From: Prevotella intermedia ATCC 25611 = DSM 20706
GTDB taxonomy: Bacteria; Bacteroidota; Bacteroidia; Bacteroidales; Bacteroidaceae
Reading direction: 5' to 3'
Length of the DNA stretch: 64,000 bases
Assembly (NCBI RefSeq): GCF_001953955.1
Contig: NZ_CP019300.1
Coordinates: forward strand, 186,001-250,000
The position numbers and the translations under genes are program-made. Below, in pieces: positions 9,537 to 18,996 of the stretch; position 1 is the first letter of the stretch; each line of letters starts with the position of its first letter. The notes beneath the pieces are model-generated. The model had not been told where the DNA came from, made no database searches, and worked only from the letters and a program-made list of their open reading frames with translations.

Positions 9537-10018
9537 TGTTTTACGAATTTAAAGGTTGTGTTTTTAACTTTGATAATAAATACGCCATGTTGCAGGCTTG
9601 AAGCATCAATGCCTTCGCCGTCAGCAACTTTCGTGCGCAACATAGTTCGACCCTTCAGGTCGTAGATGGCAACATCTGTTTGTTCGGCATTTAAGCCGTT
9701 GATGTAAAGCATATCGCCACGCTGGGAAATCTTGATTCCCCCCGTTTCGTTGTTGCCTACTTTACCGATTCCGTCTGTTGTCTTAACAAACCTAATGTCT
9801 TTAATGGCAGATAACTTCCACACAGGTTCTACTGTAAAAGCACTTCCAATGATGTGCATTCCGTCAGCAGCGAAGGTTATCTTCTGAATGTCTGTTATGG
9901 CATACTTGCCAACAGCACCCGATTGTGGTGTAACCACGAGCTGCGTCTGCGCATAAACTTGTGAGAAGCCCATCGTCATTATGGCTGTTACGACAATTGA
10001 GAATAGTCTTTTCTTCAT
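9533..10018 (-). CDS. Small secreted protein with type IX secretion-like C-terminal domain
   Basis: 161 residues. Signal peptide (LFSIVVTAIMTMGFSQVYAQ) followed by a short N-terminal region and, from about residue 90, a C-terminal domain of the type A sorting kind: VAIYDLKGRTMLRTKVADGE, then a HGVFIIKVKN strand and final KFVKQ. In Bacteroidota such a domain takes proteins through the type IX system to the cell surface. The cargo part is very small (about 70 residues) and shares the FxxxxxIxxI-KITF pattern with its downstream partner. First gene of a two-gene operon. Confidence 0.72.
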   Translation of the reverse strand: MKKRLFSIVVTAIMTMGFSQVYAQTQLVVTPQSGAVGKYAITDIQKITFAADGMHIIGSAFTVEPVWKLSAIKDIRFVKTTDGIGKVGNNETGGIKISQRGDMLYINGLNAEQTDVAIYDLKGRTMLRTKVADGEGIDASSLQHGVFIIKVKNTTFKFVKQ

Positions 10019-10422
10019 AATGATTGATATCTAAGTTAATGTTTAAATTATAATAATTGCAGATTTTCCAATTCTCTATTCTGTGATTTTCTGGATTTCA
10101 TCTATAATTCCTTATATACGGAAAGCATTCACACACTATCGTATCAAGGCGTTATTGAATTGTAAAGGTACAAGTAAATTCGGAAAAACTTAATTTCCCT
10201 TAAGATTTTTGTATTAAATTAACAATACTACAGACTCTTTATAAAAAGGAATAATACAGTGAGTTCGCTATAAGAATTACGTCCATATCTTATTTACAAG
10301 ATTCTTAAAGAAAGAACTGATTATGATTTAATGCGCTTGTAATCAAAAAGTAATGAAGCTTCTTCACCAAAATCTTACATCAAACTCACGTTATTCTATG
10401 AGCGAAAAGAAGATAATAATTG
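10019..10422. other. AT-rich intergenic leader, no gene seen
   Basis: Between the start of the small secreted protein and repeat copy 3. On the minus strand a TACCTTTA element near 10160-10167 may be a -7 box giving a long leader of over 100 bases; no convincing -33 partner. No RNA gene or ORF is supported. Confidence 0.4.
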
Positions 10423-10611
10423 TGTAAATATTTTTCACAAGCATAACTATTACATAACCCACTCTGCGTCAATGCATTACAAAACCTATTGTTTTGCGTT
10501 CCAAAAGTGGCTCTTTTGCATTGCAAAACCTACGCTTTTACCGTGCAAAAGAGCCGCTTTCGCAATGCCAAAGCGCAGTTATCACTTTTTAACAGAATTA
10601 TCTTTACAAAA
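10423..10611 (+). repeat. 189-bp modular intergenic repeat, copy 3 (inverted centre, X-Y'-X')
   Basis: Flanks and length as in the other copies, but the segment between the two outer arms is reversed: after X (AAAAGTGGCTCTTTTGC) comes ATT, then GCAAAACCTACGCTTTT and ACCGT, which is the reverse complement of ACGGT-Y in copy 1, and then X'. Lies immediately downstream of the nucleoside kinase stop (minus strand). Confidence 0.95.
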
Positions 10612-10624
10612 ACAAACGGAAAGC

Positions 10625-12286
10625 TTAATACTTGAACGATGAGCCTCCCAAGAACTCTCGAAGCAACGATGTTGGCGGCAGACTGCGGAAAGGCAGCGAT
10701 GCAAAGTAGCTTAAGAATTTACGCAAACGATAGGCTTCGGCGTATTCATCGCACTTTTCGGGTACCTGTTCCAATACGGCTTCAGCTTGCGCCTTCAGTA
10801 CCGCAACCTCGTAAAGCATAGCTGTGTTGAACATGGCATCGGCATTTTCCTGATAGGGGAATATCCATTTCTTTTCGCCAGCACGCACGCTTGGCCAGCG
10901 GCGTATGGTATCTTGTGCCGAACAACCGCGATACTTGTAGTCGCGAACAATGCGGCGAATGAGTCGATTGTCGGTTGTTGGAATATAATTGTGGTCGTCT
11001 AACAGAATGGTTGTCAATGCAGAAGCGTAAATGCGAAACTTCTTTTCGTCGGCAATATCCTTTGTCAGCATCGGGTTCAGTGCGTGTATGCCTTCTACTA
11101 TCAGCACGTTGTTCGGCTTTAAACGCAACTTTTTGCCTTTCATTTCGCTCATTCCCGTTTGGAAATTATAGCTTGGCAACTGCACTTCTTTGCCTTGGAA
11201 CAAAGCTGTAAACTGCTCGTTGATGAGCGGAATATTCAGCGCATACAGATTTTCATAGTCGTACTCGCCCGTTTCGTCCTTCGGTGTGTCTATGCGATTT
11301 ACGAAATAGTCGTCTAACGAAATCTGTACAGGTTTCACTCCACACGTCAGCAGCTGCACCGAAAGTCGTTTGCAGAACGTAGTTTTGCCACTCGACGATG
11401 GACCAGCTATCAGTACAATGCGTACCCCTTCTTTATTTGCGATGGTTTCTGCCATTTGCGAAATCTTCTTTTCCTGCAACGCTTCGCTCACATTTATAAG
11501 GTCGTTGGCAAATCCTTGCTTCACGGCTTCGTTGAAATCGCCCACCGTTCGCACGCCCAAGATTTCTTGCCAACGATGGTGAACCCTGAACACCTCAAAC
11601 ATTTTGCCTTGATTTATAAAGTCGTCTAACTTAGCAGGGTTCTCCGCTGAGGGTACGCGAAGCAACAATCCGTCGAAGAATTTCTCGACTCCGAACAGCT
11701 TAATCTGCGATGTGTTTGTAAGCATCGAACCATAGTAGTAGTCCACGTAGTCGTCCAACTTGTAATAAGTGGTGTAGAGCGAGCCCATGTTTTCAAGGAG
11801 TTTCACCTTCGCTTCGTCGCCCAATTCGCGGAACATATTGAGAGCCTGCTCGGTTGTCGCTTCGTAGTGTCGTATAGGCAAGGCTCTGTCTATAATGCTT
11901 TGCATTTGCTGACGTATCCTTGTTGCATCGTCTTCGGTAACGGTGTGCCCTATACTGATGTTGCAGTAGTAGCCATTCGACACAGGAATGTCTATCACCA
12001 CCTTGCTCTTTGGATAAAGGTCGTGCACTGCTTTGCACAGCACCATGAACAGCGAGCGGGTGTAAGTACGCACGCCCGACGCTGAATGAAGGTCGAGAAA
12101 CTCGACGTCTTTATTCTGAAAGACCTGATAGTTCATTCCTTCCACCTTGTTGTTCACCTTTGCGCTCACTGGTCCGAAGTCCATTTTCAAATTAAATGCA
12201 CGATAAACCTCATAAAGTGTGCTGCCGATTGGGACTTCTAAAGTTTTTTTATTATTTTTGCAACGGATTTGTAATACTTGTTTCAT
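10625..12286 (-). CDS. Nucleoside (uridine) kinase with N-terminal TGS/ThrRS-like region
   Basis: 553 residues, cytoplasmic. The C-terminal half is a uridine kinase/phosphoribulokinase domain with P-loop GPSSSGKTT at residues 295-303 and the following ISLDDYFVNR motif. The N-terminal half begins with a ubiquitin-like TGS-type segment (LEVPIGSTLYEVYRAF) and a region resembling the second domain of threonyl-tRNA synthetase, a fusion widespread in Bacteroidota. The physiological substrate is not proved; uridine or cytidine phosphorylation is the family expectation. Divergent from the Na/Pi symporter gene over a 92-base gap. Confidence 0.85.
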   Translation of the reverse strand: MKQVLQIRCKNNKKTLEVPIGSTLYEVYRAFNLKMDFGPVSAKVNNKVEGMNYQVFQNKDVEFLDLHSASGVRTYTRSLFMVLCKAVHDLYPKSKVVIDIPVSNGYYCNISIGHTVTEDDATRIRQQMQSIIDRALPIRHYEATTEQALNMFRELGDEAKVKLLENMGSLYTTYYKLDDYVDYYYGSMLTNTSQIKLFGVEKFFDGLLLRVPSAENPAKLDDFINQGKMFEVFRVHHRWQEILGVRTVGDFNEAVKQGFANDLINVSEALQEKKISQMAETIANKEGVRIVLIAGPSSSGKTTFCKRLSVQLLTCGVKPVQISLDDYFVNRIDTPKDETGEYDYENLYALNIPLINEQFTALFQGKEVQLPSYNFQTGMSEMKGKKLRLKPNNVLIVEGIHALNPMLTKDIADEKKFRIYASALTTILLDDHNYIPTTDNRLIRRIVRDYKYRGCSAQDTIRRWPSVRAGEKKWIFPYQENADAMFNTAMLYEVAVLKAQAEAVLEQVPEKCDEYAEAYRLRKFLSYFASLPFRSLPPTSLLREFLGGSSFKY

Positions 12287-12320
12287 CTTGTATGAACGTT
12301 TAACGATTTAAATCAGGGTA

Positions 12321-12351
12321 TAAAGTTAGCAAGTTCTCATTAAAGAGCAAA
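12321..12351 (-). promoter_or_regulatory. Promoter of the nucleoside kinase gene
   Basis: On the minus strand: TTTG (complement of 12348-12351), 19-bp spacer, TAACTTTA (complement of 12321-12328). One mismatch in the -7 box. Start codon at 12286. Confidence 0.55.
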
Positions 12352-12378
12352 AAAAATTGCATTACAATACAATTAATT

Positions 12379-14088
12379 ATGACAACAGGTGTTTATTTAG
12401 CCATTCTTTTTAAGATTATCGGCTCATTGGCATTGCTTATTTACGGTATGAAGGTAATGAGCGAAGCATTGCAAAAGATGGCAGGCTCACAATTACGCCA
12501 CATTTTGGGCGCAATGACAACAAACAGATTGACAGGTATGCTTACAGGAACGTTCATTACCTGTGCCGTTCAATCATCTTCAGCAACAACGGTAATGACC
12601 GTTTCGTTCGTAAATGCGGGACTGCTGACACTTGCACAAGCCATTTCGGTGATTATGGGTGCCAATATCGGAACCACACTCACAGCTTGGATTATGTCGT
12701 TAGGCTATTCGGTAGACCTTACGAGCTTTGTCTTCCCAGCCTTCCTTATAGGTATTGTGCTGATTTACTCGCGAAAAATGCGCTATGTGGGCGACTTCCT
12801 GTTTGGTCTTTCCTTTATGTTCTTCAGCCTTGTGCTGCTGAGCGATGCTGGGAAAGCACTCCATCTGGATACAACACCTGAAGTAATAGAGTTCTTTAAG
12901 TCGTTCGACGTAAACAGCTACTTCACCATTCTGGCTTTCCTTGCTATCGGTTCCATCATCACTTGTATTGTTCAGTCGTCCGCTGCCGTCATGGCCATCA
13001 CCATTTTGCTATGCTCTACGGGTGTCTTACCTATCTATCTTGGCATCGCTTTGGTAATGGGCGAAAACATTGGTACAACCATTACAGCCAATTTAGCAGC
13101 CTTGGCTGCCAACACACAGGCACGAAGAGCCGCCTTGGCACACCTTATGTTCAACGTTATCGGTGTGGTTTGGGTGCTCGCCGTGTTCTATCCCTTCGTA
13201 AATATGGTGTGCGGATTTGTTGATTACGACCCTACCGCAGGCGCATTTAATGCCAATATCAAGGTTAAACTGCCTATTGTCTTGGCAGCTTTCCACACTT
13301 CGTTCAATATTATCAATACTTTCTTGCTGATTTGGTTTGTCCCTCAACTCGAGAAAATGGTTTGTATGTTTATCAAACCACGCAAGAGCGAAACCGAAGA
13401 AGACTTCCGTTTGCGTTTCATTCAGGCAGGTATCATGAAGACGCCAGAACTTTCTGTACTCGAAGCAAGCAAGGAAATACATTCATTTGCCGAGCGTATG
13501 CAACGTATGTTTGGCATGGTAAGAGAGCTGTTGAACACCACTGAAGAGTCGAAATTCGTAAAACTATACTCACGAATAGAGAAGTATGAACGCATTTCGG
13601 ACAACATGGAGATAGAAATTGCGAAGTATTTGGACCAAGTAAGCAATGCCCACCTCAGCGATGAAACAAAGGAAAAGGTGCGTTCCATGCTGCGCGAAAT
13701 ATCCGAACTCGAAAGTATCGGCGACTCTTGCTACAACATAGCACGCACCATAAACCGTCGTATATTGGCAAAAGAAGACTTCACCGAAAAGCAATACAAC
13801 CGCATGGGGCAGATGTTTGAACTCACTGACGATGCCCTAACACAGATGAACAACTTGCTGGTAGGCCACAAGCACGACAACGATGTGAACCATTCGTTCA
13901 ACATTGAGAACGAAATGAACAACTACCGCGACCAGTTACGCACGCAGAATATTCAAGACGTGAACGACCATAAGTACACTTACGCCATCGGAACAATGTA
14001 TATGGACATTATCCAAGAGTGCGAAAAGCTCGGCGACTATGTTGTAAACGTTGTTGAAGCACGTATGGGAGTAAAACAAAACAGTTGA
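12379..14088 (+). CDS. Na/Pi-cotransporter family protein with PhoU-like tail
   Basis: 569 residues. The first ~330 residues contain two related halves of membrane helices, each with a QSSSA(T/V) motif (CAVQSSSATTVMT and CIVQSSAAVMAIT), and GANIGTTLTAW / GENIGTTITAN, the marks of the NptA/PNaS family that takes up phosphate with sodium. Residues ~350-565 form a helical PhoU-like domain, common in bacterial members and possibly regulatory. Monocistronic: the following gene has its own promoter. Confidence 0.9.
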   Translation: MTTGVYLAILFKIIGSLALLIYGMKVMSEALQKMAGSQLRHILGAMTTNRLTGMLTGTFITCAVQSSSATTVMTVSFVNAGLLTLAQAISVIMGANIGTTLTAWIMSLGYSVDLTSFVFPAFLIGIVLIYSRKMRYVGDFLFGLSFMFFSLVLLSDAGKALHLDTTPEVIEFFKSFDVNSYFTILAFLAIGSIITCIVQSSAAVMAITILLCSTGVLPIYLGIALVMGENIGTTITANLAALAANTQARRAALAHLMFNVIGVVWVLAVFYPFVNMVCGFVDYDPTAGAFNANIKVKLPIVLAAFHTSFNIINTFLLIWFVPQLEKMVCMFIKPRKSETEEDFRLRFIQAGIMKTPELSVLEASKEIHSFAERMQRMFGMVRELLNTTEESKFVKLYSRIEKYERISDNMEIEIAKYLDQVSNAHLSDETKEKVRSMLREISELESIGDSCYNIARTINRRILAKEDFTEKQYNRMGQMFELTDDALTQMNNLLVGHKHDNDVNHSFNIENEMNNYRDQLRTQNIQDVNDHKYTYAIGTMYMDIIQECEKLGDYVVNVVEARMGVKQNS

Positions 14089-14103
14089 TTTCAAATGGTT
14101 TAT

Positions 14104-14134
14104 TTTGGAGTTTAAAGAGCTTTTATTAACTTTG
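14104..14134 (+). promoter_or_regulatory. Promoter of folP-cdaA
   Basis: TTTG at 14104-14107, 19-bp spacer, TAACTTTG at 14127-14134. Transcription should start near 14140, which is the first ATG of folP itself; this bears on the choice of start. Confidence 0.75.
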
Positions 14135-14139
14135 CCAAT

Positions 14140-14985
14140 ATGGAACAAGAAAGTTTTGCACGACAATACAGCCCAGTAAACTATACAATGAACGTAAGAG
14201 GACAACTCTTCGACCTCTCGAAGCCTTGTGTAATGGGTATCTTGAACGTTACACCCGACTCTTTTTATGCCGACAGCCGCATGCAAACAGAGGCAGAGAT
14301 ATACAAACGCACCAACCAGATTATAGCGGAAGGAGCAAAGATTATCGACGTTGGCGCATGCTCAACACGCCCAGGCGGAGAGTTCGTAGATGAAGCGGAA
14401 GAGATGCGCCGCCTTACCATGGCACTGCCCATCATTCGCCAAGCACAGCCCGATGCCATTATTTCCATCGACACTTTCCGCGCATCAATCGCCCGACGCA
14501 TGGTCGAGGAGTTCAATGCAGATATTGTAAACGATGTTGAAGAAGGCGGCGACCCCGATATGTTCCGCACCGTTGCCGAGTTGGGCACACCTTATATATT
14601 AATGTCGAAGGCCGCCAACATGCACGATATGCTCATCAATCTATCGCGCGAAGTGCAGGAATTGCGTGCCCTTGGACAGAAAGACATCATCTTAGACCCA
14701 GGCTTTGGCTTTGGCAAAGACACCATCGACGGCAACTATGCACTCATGGGAGTAATGGAACAGCTGCACGCCTTGGAGCTTCCCATACTTGTTGGCATTA
14801 GCCGCAAACGCATGATTCACCAGCTATTGGGCATCACAGCACAGGAAAGCTTGAACGGAACGACAGCCCTGAATATGATTTCACTGATGAAAGGTGCAAG
14901 CATTTTGCGTGTTCACGATGTGAAAGAAGCCGTAGAAACCATACGGATTTACGAACGTTTGGTAGCTGCGACAAAGGCAGAATAG
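14140..14985 (+). CDS. folP: Dihydropteroate synthase
   Basis: 281 residues from the first ATG. Joins p-aminobenzoate to dihydropterin pyrophosphate in folate synthesis. Motifs: MGILNVTPDSF near residue 30, IIDVGACSTRPGGEFVDEAEE, the ILDPGFGFGKD loop and the final GTTALN with RVHDVKE. The promoter -7 box ends 5 bases before this ATG, so the transcript would be leaderless; an in-frame ATG at 14188 (MNVRGQLFDLSKP), close to where homologues begin, would give 265 residues and a 48-base leader. I keep the longer frame but regard 14188 as equally likely. Followed after 40 bases by cdaA, an order common in Bacteroidota. Confidence 0.93.
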   Translation: MEQESFARQYSPVNYTMNVRGQLFDLSKPCVMGILNVTPDSFYADSRMQTEAEIYKRTNQIIAEGAKIIDVGACSTRPGGEFVDEAEEMRRLTMALPIIRQAQPDAIISIDTFRASIARRMVEEFNADIVNDVEEGGDPDMFRTVAELGTPYILMSKAANMHDMLINLSREVQELRALGQKDIILDPGFGFGKDTIDGNYALMGVMEQLHALELPILVGISRKRMIHQLLGITAQESLNGTTALNMISLMKGASILRVHDVKEAVETIRIYERLVAATKAE

Positions 14986-15025
14986 GCTGCCCGTTGCACA
15001 AAAGAAATAGCAGAAAGGAAGGAAT

Positions 15026-15802
15026 ATGTTTTTTGAATTTGGCTTAAAAGACATCATCGATATAGTGTTGGTAGCACTTATGCTCTACTACCTCTATCGC
15101 ATTATGAAAGAATCGCGTTCGCTCAACGTGTTCGCGGGCATTATGGTGTTCGTCGTTATCTGGCTTATCGTCAGCCAGGTATTGGAAATGCGACTCTTGG
15201 GAAGCATTATGGACAAGTTGGTTTCTGTGGGAGTAATCGGTCTTATCGTGCTCTTTCAAAAAGAAATACGCTACTTCCTCTACAACCTTGGTGCGCACCA
15301 AAAGGCAAAAAACATACTGAAACTGTTCCGAAGTGAGAAGAACAAGAAAGGCGCAGACCGCAAAGCCATTCTCCCAATCGTTATGGCGTGCATGAATATG
15401 GGCAAGGGAAAAGTGGGCGCACTCATCGTTATAGAACGCAATGTTATCTTGCAAGACATCGTAGAAACAGGCGACTACATCGATGCACGCATCAATCAAC
15501 GACTTATAGAAAACATTTTCTTCAAGAACTCGCCTCTCCACGACGGCGCAATGATAATATCGAAGAAGCGCATAAAGGCAGCAGGCTGTATTCTGCCTGT
15601 AAGCCACAGCCAAGACATTCCAAAAGAATTTGGACTCCGCCATCGTGCTGCAATGGGTATCTCGCAATCTTCCGACGCCCTTGCCATAGTTGTTTCAGAA
15701 GAAACAGGCAAGATTTCGGTGGCAATTCACGGCGAGTTTCAAGTGCGCTTATCTGCCGAACAGCTTGAAAGCATCTTGGCAAAGGAACTTGCAGACCTAT
15801 AA
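15026..15802 (+). CDS. cdaA: Diadenylate cyclase
   Basis: 258 residues. Makes cyclic di-AMP from two ATP. Three hydrophobic segments in the first ~80 residues anchor it in the inner membrane, followed by the DisA_N catalytic domain with LHDGAMII (DGA at 173-175) and GLRHRAAMG (RHR at 205-207). Length and layout match CdaA of the TIGR00159 type. Lies 40 bases after folP, probably in the same transcript, with no YbbR-like regulator gene downstream (a beta-barrel gene on the other strand follows). Confidence 0.94.
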   Translation: MFFEFGLKDIIDIVLVALMLYYLYRIMKESRSLNVFAGIMVFVVIWLIVSQVLEMRLLGSIMDKLVSVGVIGLIVLFQKEIRYFLYNLGAHQKAKNILKLFRSEKNKKGADRKAILPIVMACMNMGKGKVGALIVIERNVILQDIVETGDYIDARINQRLIENIFFKNSPLHDGAMIISKKRIKAAGCILPVSHSQDIPKEFGLRHRAAMGISQSSDALAIVVSEETGKISVAIHGEFQVRLSAEQLESILAKELADL

Positions 15803-15825
15803 AAACAAAGGAAAACAATACACAG

Positions 15826-15880
15826 AACAAACCTACTTTAAGTCCATTACGCTTGGGCATAAAGTAGGTTTGTTGTTTTT
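15826..15880. terminator. Bidirectional terminator between cdaA and the beta-barrel gene
   Basis: AACAAACCTACTTTA (15826-15840) pairs with TAAAGTAGGTTTGTT (15860-15874), followed by GTTTTT. Serves cdaA on the plus strand and can end the minus-strand gene at 15911. A related stem (ACCTACTTT/AAAGTAGGT) recurs after argR. Confidence 0.8.
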
Positions 15881-15910
15881 AAGAATCCACTTCGCACAAT
15901 GTGGTATCAA

Positions 15911-18217
15911 CTATAATCTTTCTTTTTCTTTATTTCCTGCTCCCTTGCCCTTGTATTTCGACTTGGTGGCATTGAAACTATAGCTAACGGTGCACTCTAT
16001 GGCACGAGTGTTTGAAAGTTTTTCCATATAGAATTCCCTTACACCACTATAAAAAGTGAATTGATTTTTGCGAGCCGTATTGAAAATATCATTGACGATA
16101 AACTTCATCTTCCAGTGTTGCCCCCACTGCTTGGTTACACCAGCATTGATTTGCCACACTTTTCCCACATCTAAATTTTCACCATTACCTTTACTCCTCC
16201 AGCTCAAATCTACATTTAGCATACAGGTCGGCGACAGTACAAGAAGGTTATTGAATCTTATAATACACATTGGTTTGTTGAACCGCTTTACTTCACCTCT
16301 GTAGATTTCCTTGTAGAAAGGTGCTATAACACCGACCATCAAGGCAGGGTAGTAATGTTTGAATTGGGGCGAGAGTTGTACTACTAATTGTAATTCATCT
16401 AAGTTATAATCAGAGTTCATTTTCTTAGATAAGGTTGCATTATCTTCGCCATAATCTATAGCCGACGTTATGATTTTATCCGTTGTATGCATATAGCTTG
16501 CCAACAGCATTGCCCAGTTGTATCGTACATTGAGCGAAACATTATCAATGTACGATGGACGTAGCAACGGATTTCCACTTTCGTAGAGATAGCGGTTTAT
16601 GTACAAGATGGTGCCACTGAGTTGAGAATACAGCGGACGGTTATACTTCTTGGCATAGCTGAGTTGCAACATACTTTTGCCTATCGGCATTACCAACATC
16701 GCCGTTGGAAAGAGTTTATTGTAGATACGAGATTGTTCTGCAATTTTTATTCCGTTCTGATAATAGTTGCTATTTACATGCTCGTAACGGGTTCCTAATT
16801 GCATAATTATCTTTCCCAATCGTTGTTGCAAATCTACATACACTGCCGTGTTGTTCTCTTTTATCAGAGGAATGTTGTCTGCCAAAAGCTTTTCTACATT
16901 GAAGAAATACTCATCACGCTGACTGTTAGAATACTCTGTTCCCAAACTGAGCTGTCCTTTCCATAGCGTTCTGGACAAATGCAATTCGCCTGCAAGCATA
17001 CGCGACTTGTTATTATCAATCAGTGTAAGGGTTTTATTGGAAGTGTTACGATTTATTTCCTCCGTACAATTCTCTATTTTCCCTTTCTTCCACAACACAT
17101 CAAAGGCCGCATCCAGCACCCATTTACCTATTGCGTTGGTATAATATCCATTGATATTATGCGTCGTTGTGCGGTTTTCGGCATCGCTGGAAACATTACT
17201 TTCATCTTCCAATATATTGTCTATCCACGATTTTGTCTGAGCCATACCCCAAACCTTGTGAGGCGTGTGTGTTACTTTATAGTACACACCCAACGAATGA
17301 ATAGGCGAGAACGTATAGTTGAAACCTATTCGACCGTCATACATTTGCGAACGGTCCTTCGACTTTATGTCGATATTTTGCGTATATAATGAGGAAAGCC
17401 ATATATTTTGCAGGTTGCTACCTGCTCCTTTCATCTTGCTTCTCGAATATTCCAAATCGGCAAATATATCAAGTTTGTTAATGCGGTAGTTCATATTAAC
17501 AACCTCAGAGCCGTAGAGATAATCGCAATAATTCAGCTTGGTAGTACTGTCAAATGCAAAACCTTCGCCCGACTCTCTTTCGGCTGTAATACGTATTACT
17601 GCCTTTACAGTGGCATTGTAGCGCGCACCAGGATTTGTTACAACTTCCACTTTCTTTATTTTGTTTGACTTGAGTTGTTCCAGCAAATTGTCGTTATTTA
17701 CTTTCCGACCATTGATATAGATTACAGGCGCACCCTTCCCAAAAACCTCGATACCGCCTTGATTGCTGATTACACCCGGTAAACGGGCAATGACGTCTTT
17801 AGCATTGCCTAACCGCTCAAGAATCGTACCCTTCACCATTGTAACCAGTGCATCTCCCTCTATGCGTGTGACAGGCTTGTCCGACTTAACAACTATTTCT
17901 TCCATATTGACGGCATTGGCTGTCAAGCAAATAACAAGAGGTTCGTTGGTTCTTGCGTGGATTATCTTAGTATCGTATCCAATACACGACACTCTCAGCA
18001 ATCCTTTTAATGCATTCTCAATTTTAAACTCACCCTTTTCGCCTGTTACCACACCCGTAACAAACGACGAGTCAGTGTCATTTAGCAAAACTACATTTGC
18101 AAAAGAAATAGCTTTCTGGTTACTATCTACTACTTTGCCGTGATAACTCTCTTGTGCATGTGTTGAAAAACATATACAACTAAGAAGAACAATGATGAAT
18201 AAACTTCTTGCTATCAT
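15911..18217 (-). CDS. Outer-membrane beta-barrel protein with carboxypeptidase-regulatory-like domain (TonB-receptor related)
   Basis: 768 residues from the ATG at 18217, chosen because a signal peptide (MIARSLFIIVLLSCICFSTHAQ) begins there; the frame is open 23 codons further upstream. After the signal comes a CarboxypepD_reg-like beta-sandwich (YHGKVVDSNQKAISFANVVL, to about residue 100), a plug-like segment (RLPGVISNQGGIEVFGKG...YINGRKV) and a long beta-barrel rich in aromatic strands. This is the OMP_b-brl_3 group of Bacteroidota, TonB-dependent-like proteins whose substrates are mostly unknown. The final residues (ECTVSYSFNATKSKYKGKG) form the last barrel strand and a basic tail. No SusD partner is adjacent. 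Confidence 0.83.
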   Translation of the reverse strand: MIARSLFIIVLLSCICFSTHAQESYHGKVVDSNQKAISFANVVLLNDTDSSFVTGVVTGEKGEFKIENALKGLLRVSCIGYDTKIIHARTNEPLVICLTANAVNMEEIVVKSDKPVTRIEGDALVTMVKGTILERLGNAKDVIARLPGVISNQGGIEVFGKGAPVIYINGRKVNNDNLLEQLKSNKIKKVEVVTNPGARYNATVKAVIRITAERESGEGFAFDSTTKLNYCDYLYGSEVVNMNYRINKLDIFADLEYSRSKMKGAGSNLQNIWLSSLYTQNIDIKSKDRSQMYDGRIGFNYTFSPIHSLGVYYKVTHTPHKVWGMAQTKSWIDNILEDESNVSSDAENRTTTHNINGYYTNAIGKWVLDAAFDVLWKKGKIENCTEEINRNTSNKTLTLIDNNKSRMLAGELHLSRTLWKGQLSLGTEYSNSQRDEYFFNVEKLLADNIPLIKENNTAVYVDLQQRLGKIIMQLGTRYEHVNSNYYQNGIKIAEQSRIYNKLFPTAMLVMPIGKSMLQLSYAKKYNRPLYSQLSGTILYINRYLYESGNPLLRPSYIDNVSLNVRYNWAMLLASYMHTTDKIITSAIDYGEDNATLSKKMNSDYNLDELQLVVQLSPQFKHYYPALMVGVIAPFYKEIYRGEVKRFNKPMCIIRFNNLLVLSPTCMLNVDLSWRSKGNGENLDVGKVWQINAGVTKQWGQHWKMKFIVNDIFNTARKNQFTFYSGVREFYMEKLSNTRAIECTVSYSFNATKSKYKGKGAGNKEKERL

Positions 18218-18612
18218 ATTTTTTGTTTTGTTATTACATTGCCACAAACCTAATAAACTTGCTAATTCTTGGTTATATATAGGCATTATTTTTAGTTGTT
18301 TGTTACTTGTACTGCAAAGATAAGGCTTTTATTTTATAATATTAAGTAAAAAATAGCTTTTTCTTCTACTTTCTTTACAGTGTCCCAAACAGCGCAACTG
18401 TGTTGCAGGCAAGTTGAAAAAGGGAATCCATCATTGTGTACCTCTATATTAAAAACATTAGGTTGTAGTGTCGTATAACTATTTAGGCGTATTTCTTTTT
18501 ATCCAAATACAAATCCAACAACAATTCTTCAAATGATAAACAAAATCACATTAATCTTTTATTAAAATAGATACAGAACTATGAAGATACCTTGAAAAAC
18601 AAACTATAATAG

Positions 18613-18801
18613 TGTAAATATTTTTCACAAGTATAACTATCATATAACCCACTCTGCGTCAGCGCATTACAAAACCTATTGTTTTGCGTTCCAAAAGCGG
18701 CTGTTTTGCACGGTAAAAGCGTAGGTTTTGCATCGCAAAAGAGCCGCTTTCGCAATGTCAAATCGAAATTATCGTTTTTCAATGAAATTATCTTTACAAA
18801 A
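18613..18801 (+). repeat. 189-bp modular intergenic repeat, copy 4 (core X-Y-X')
   Basis: TGTAAATATTTTTCACAAG to TTATCTTTACAAAA. Left arm is the G form (GCGGCTG), right arm the C form (GAGCCGC), so the outer stem has one mismatch. The similarity to copy 9 goes on for about 120 bp beyond the right end (CACGTGTTGG..., AGGAACG..., CCTGCCTGC near 18911-18921). Confidence 0.95.
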
Positions 18802-18925
18802 TCAAAGGTGTTTTCACGTGTTGGTTTGAAGGTTTATAGAAACCTTAGAAAGACTATGAACCTTAGGTGAAAACATTTTCCCTTGGTGTCAGGAACGTGA
18901 TGAATCACGTCCCTGCCTGCCATTA

Positions 18926-18972
18926 TAAACCTACTTTATGCGTATAAGTGCATAGGCACAAAGTAGGTCTGC
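18926..18972 (-). terminator. Terminator of argR
   Basis: On the minus strand ACCTACTTTGTGC pairs with GCATAAAGTAGGT (one bulge), followed by TTTATAAT. Starts about 25 bases after the argR stop. Just beyond it, 18892-18912 holds another small hairpin (GGAACGTGAT-GA-ATCACGTCC). Confidence 0.6.
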
Positions 18973-18996
18973 TTGTTTCGGATAACGGTTTTTACA

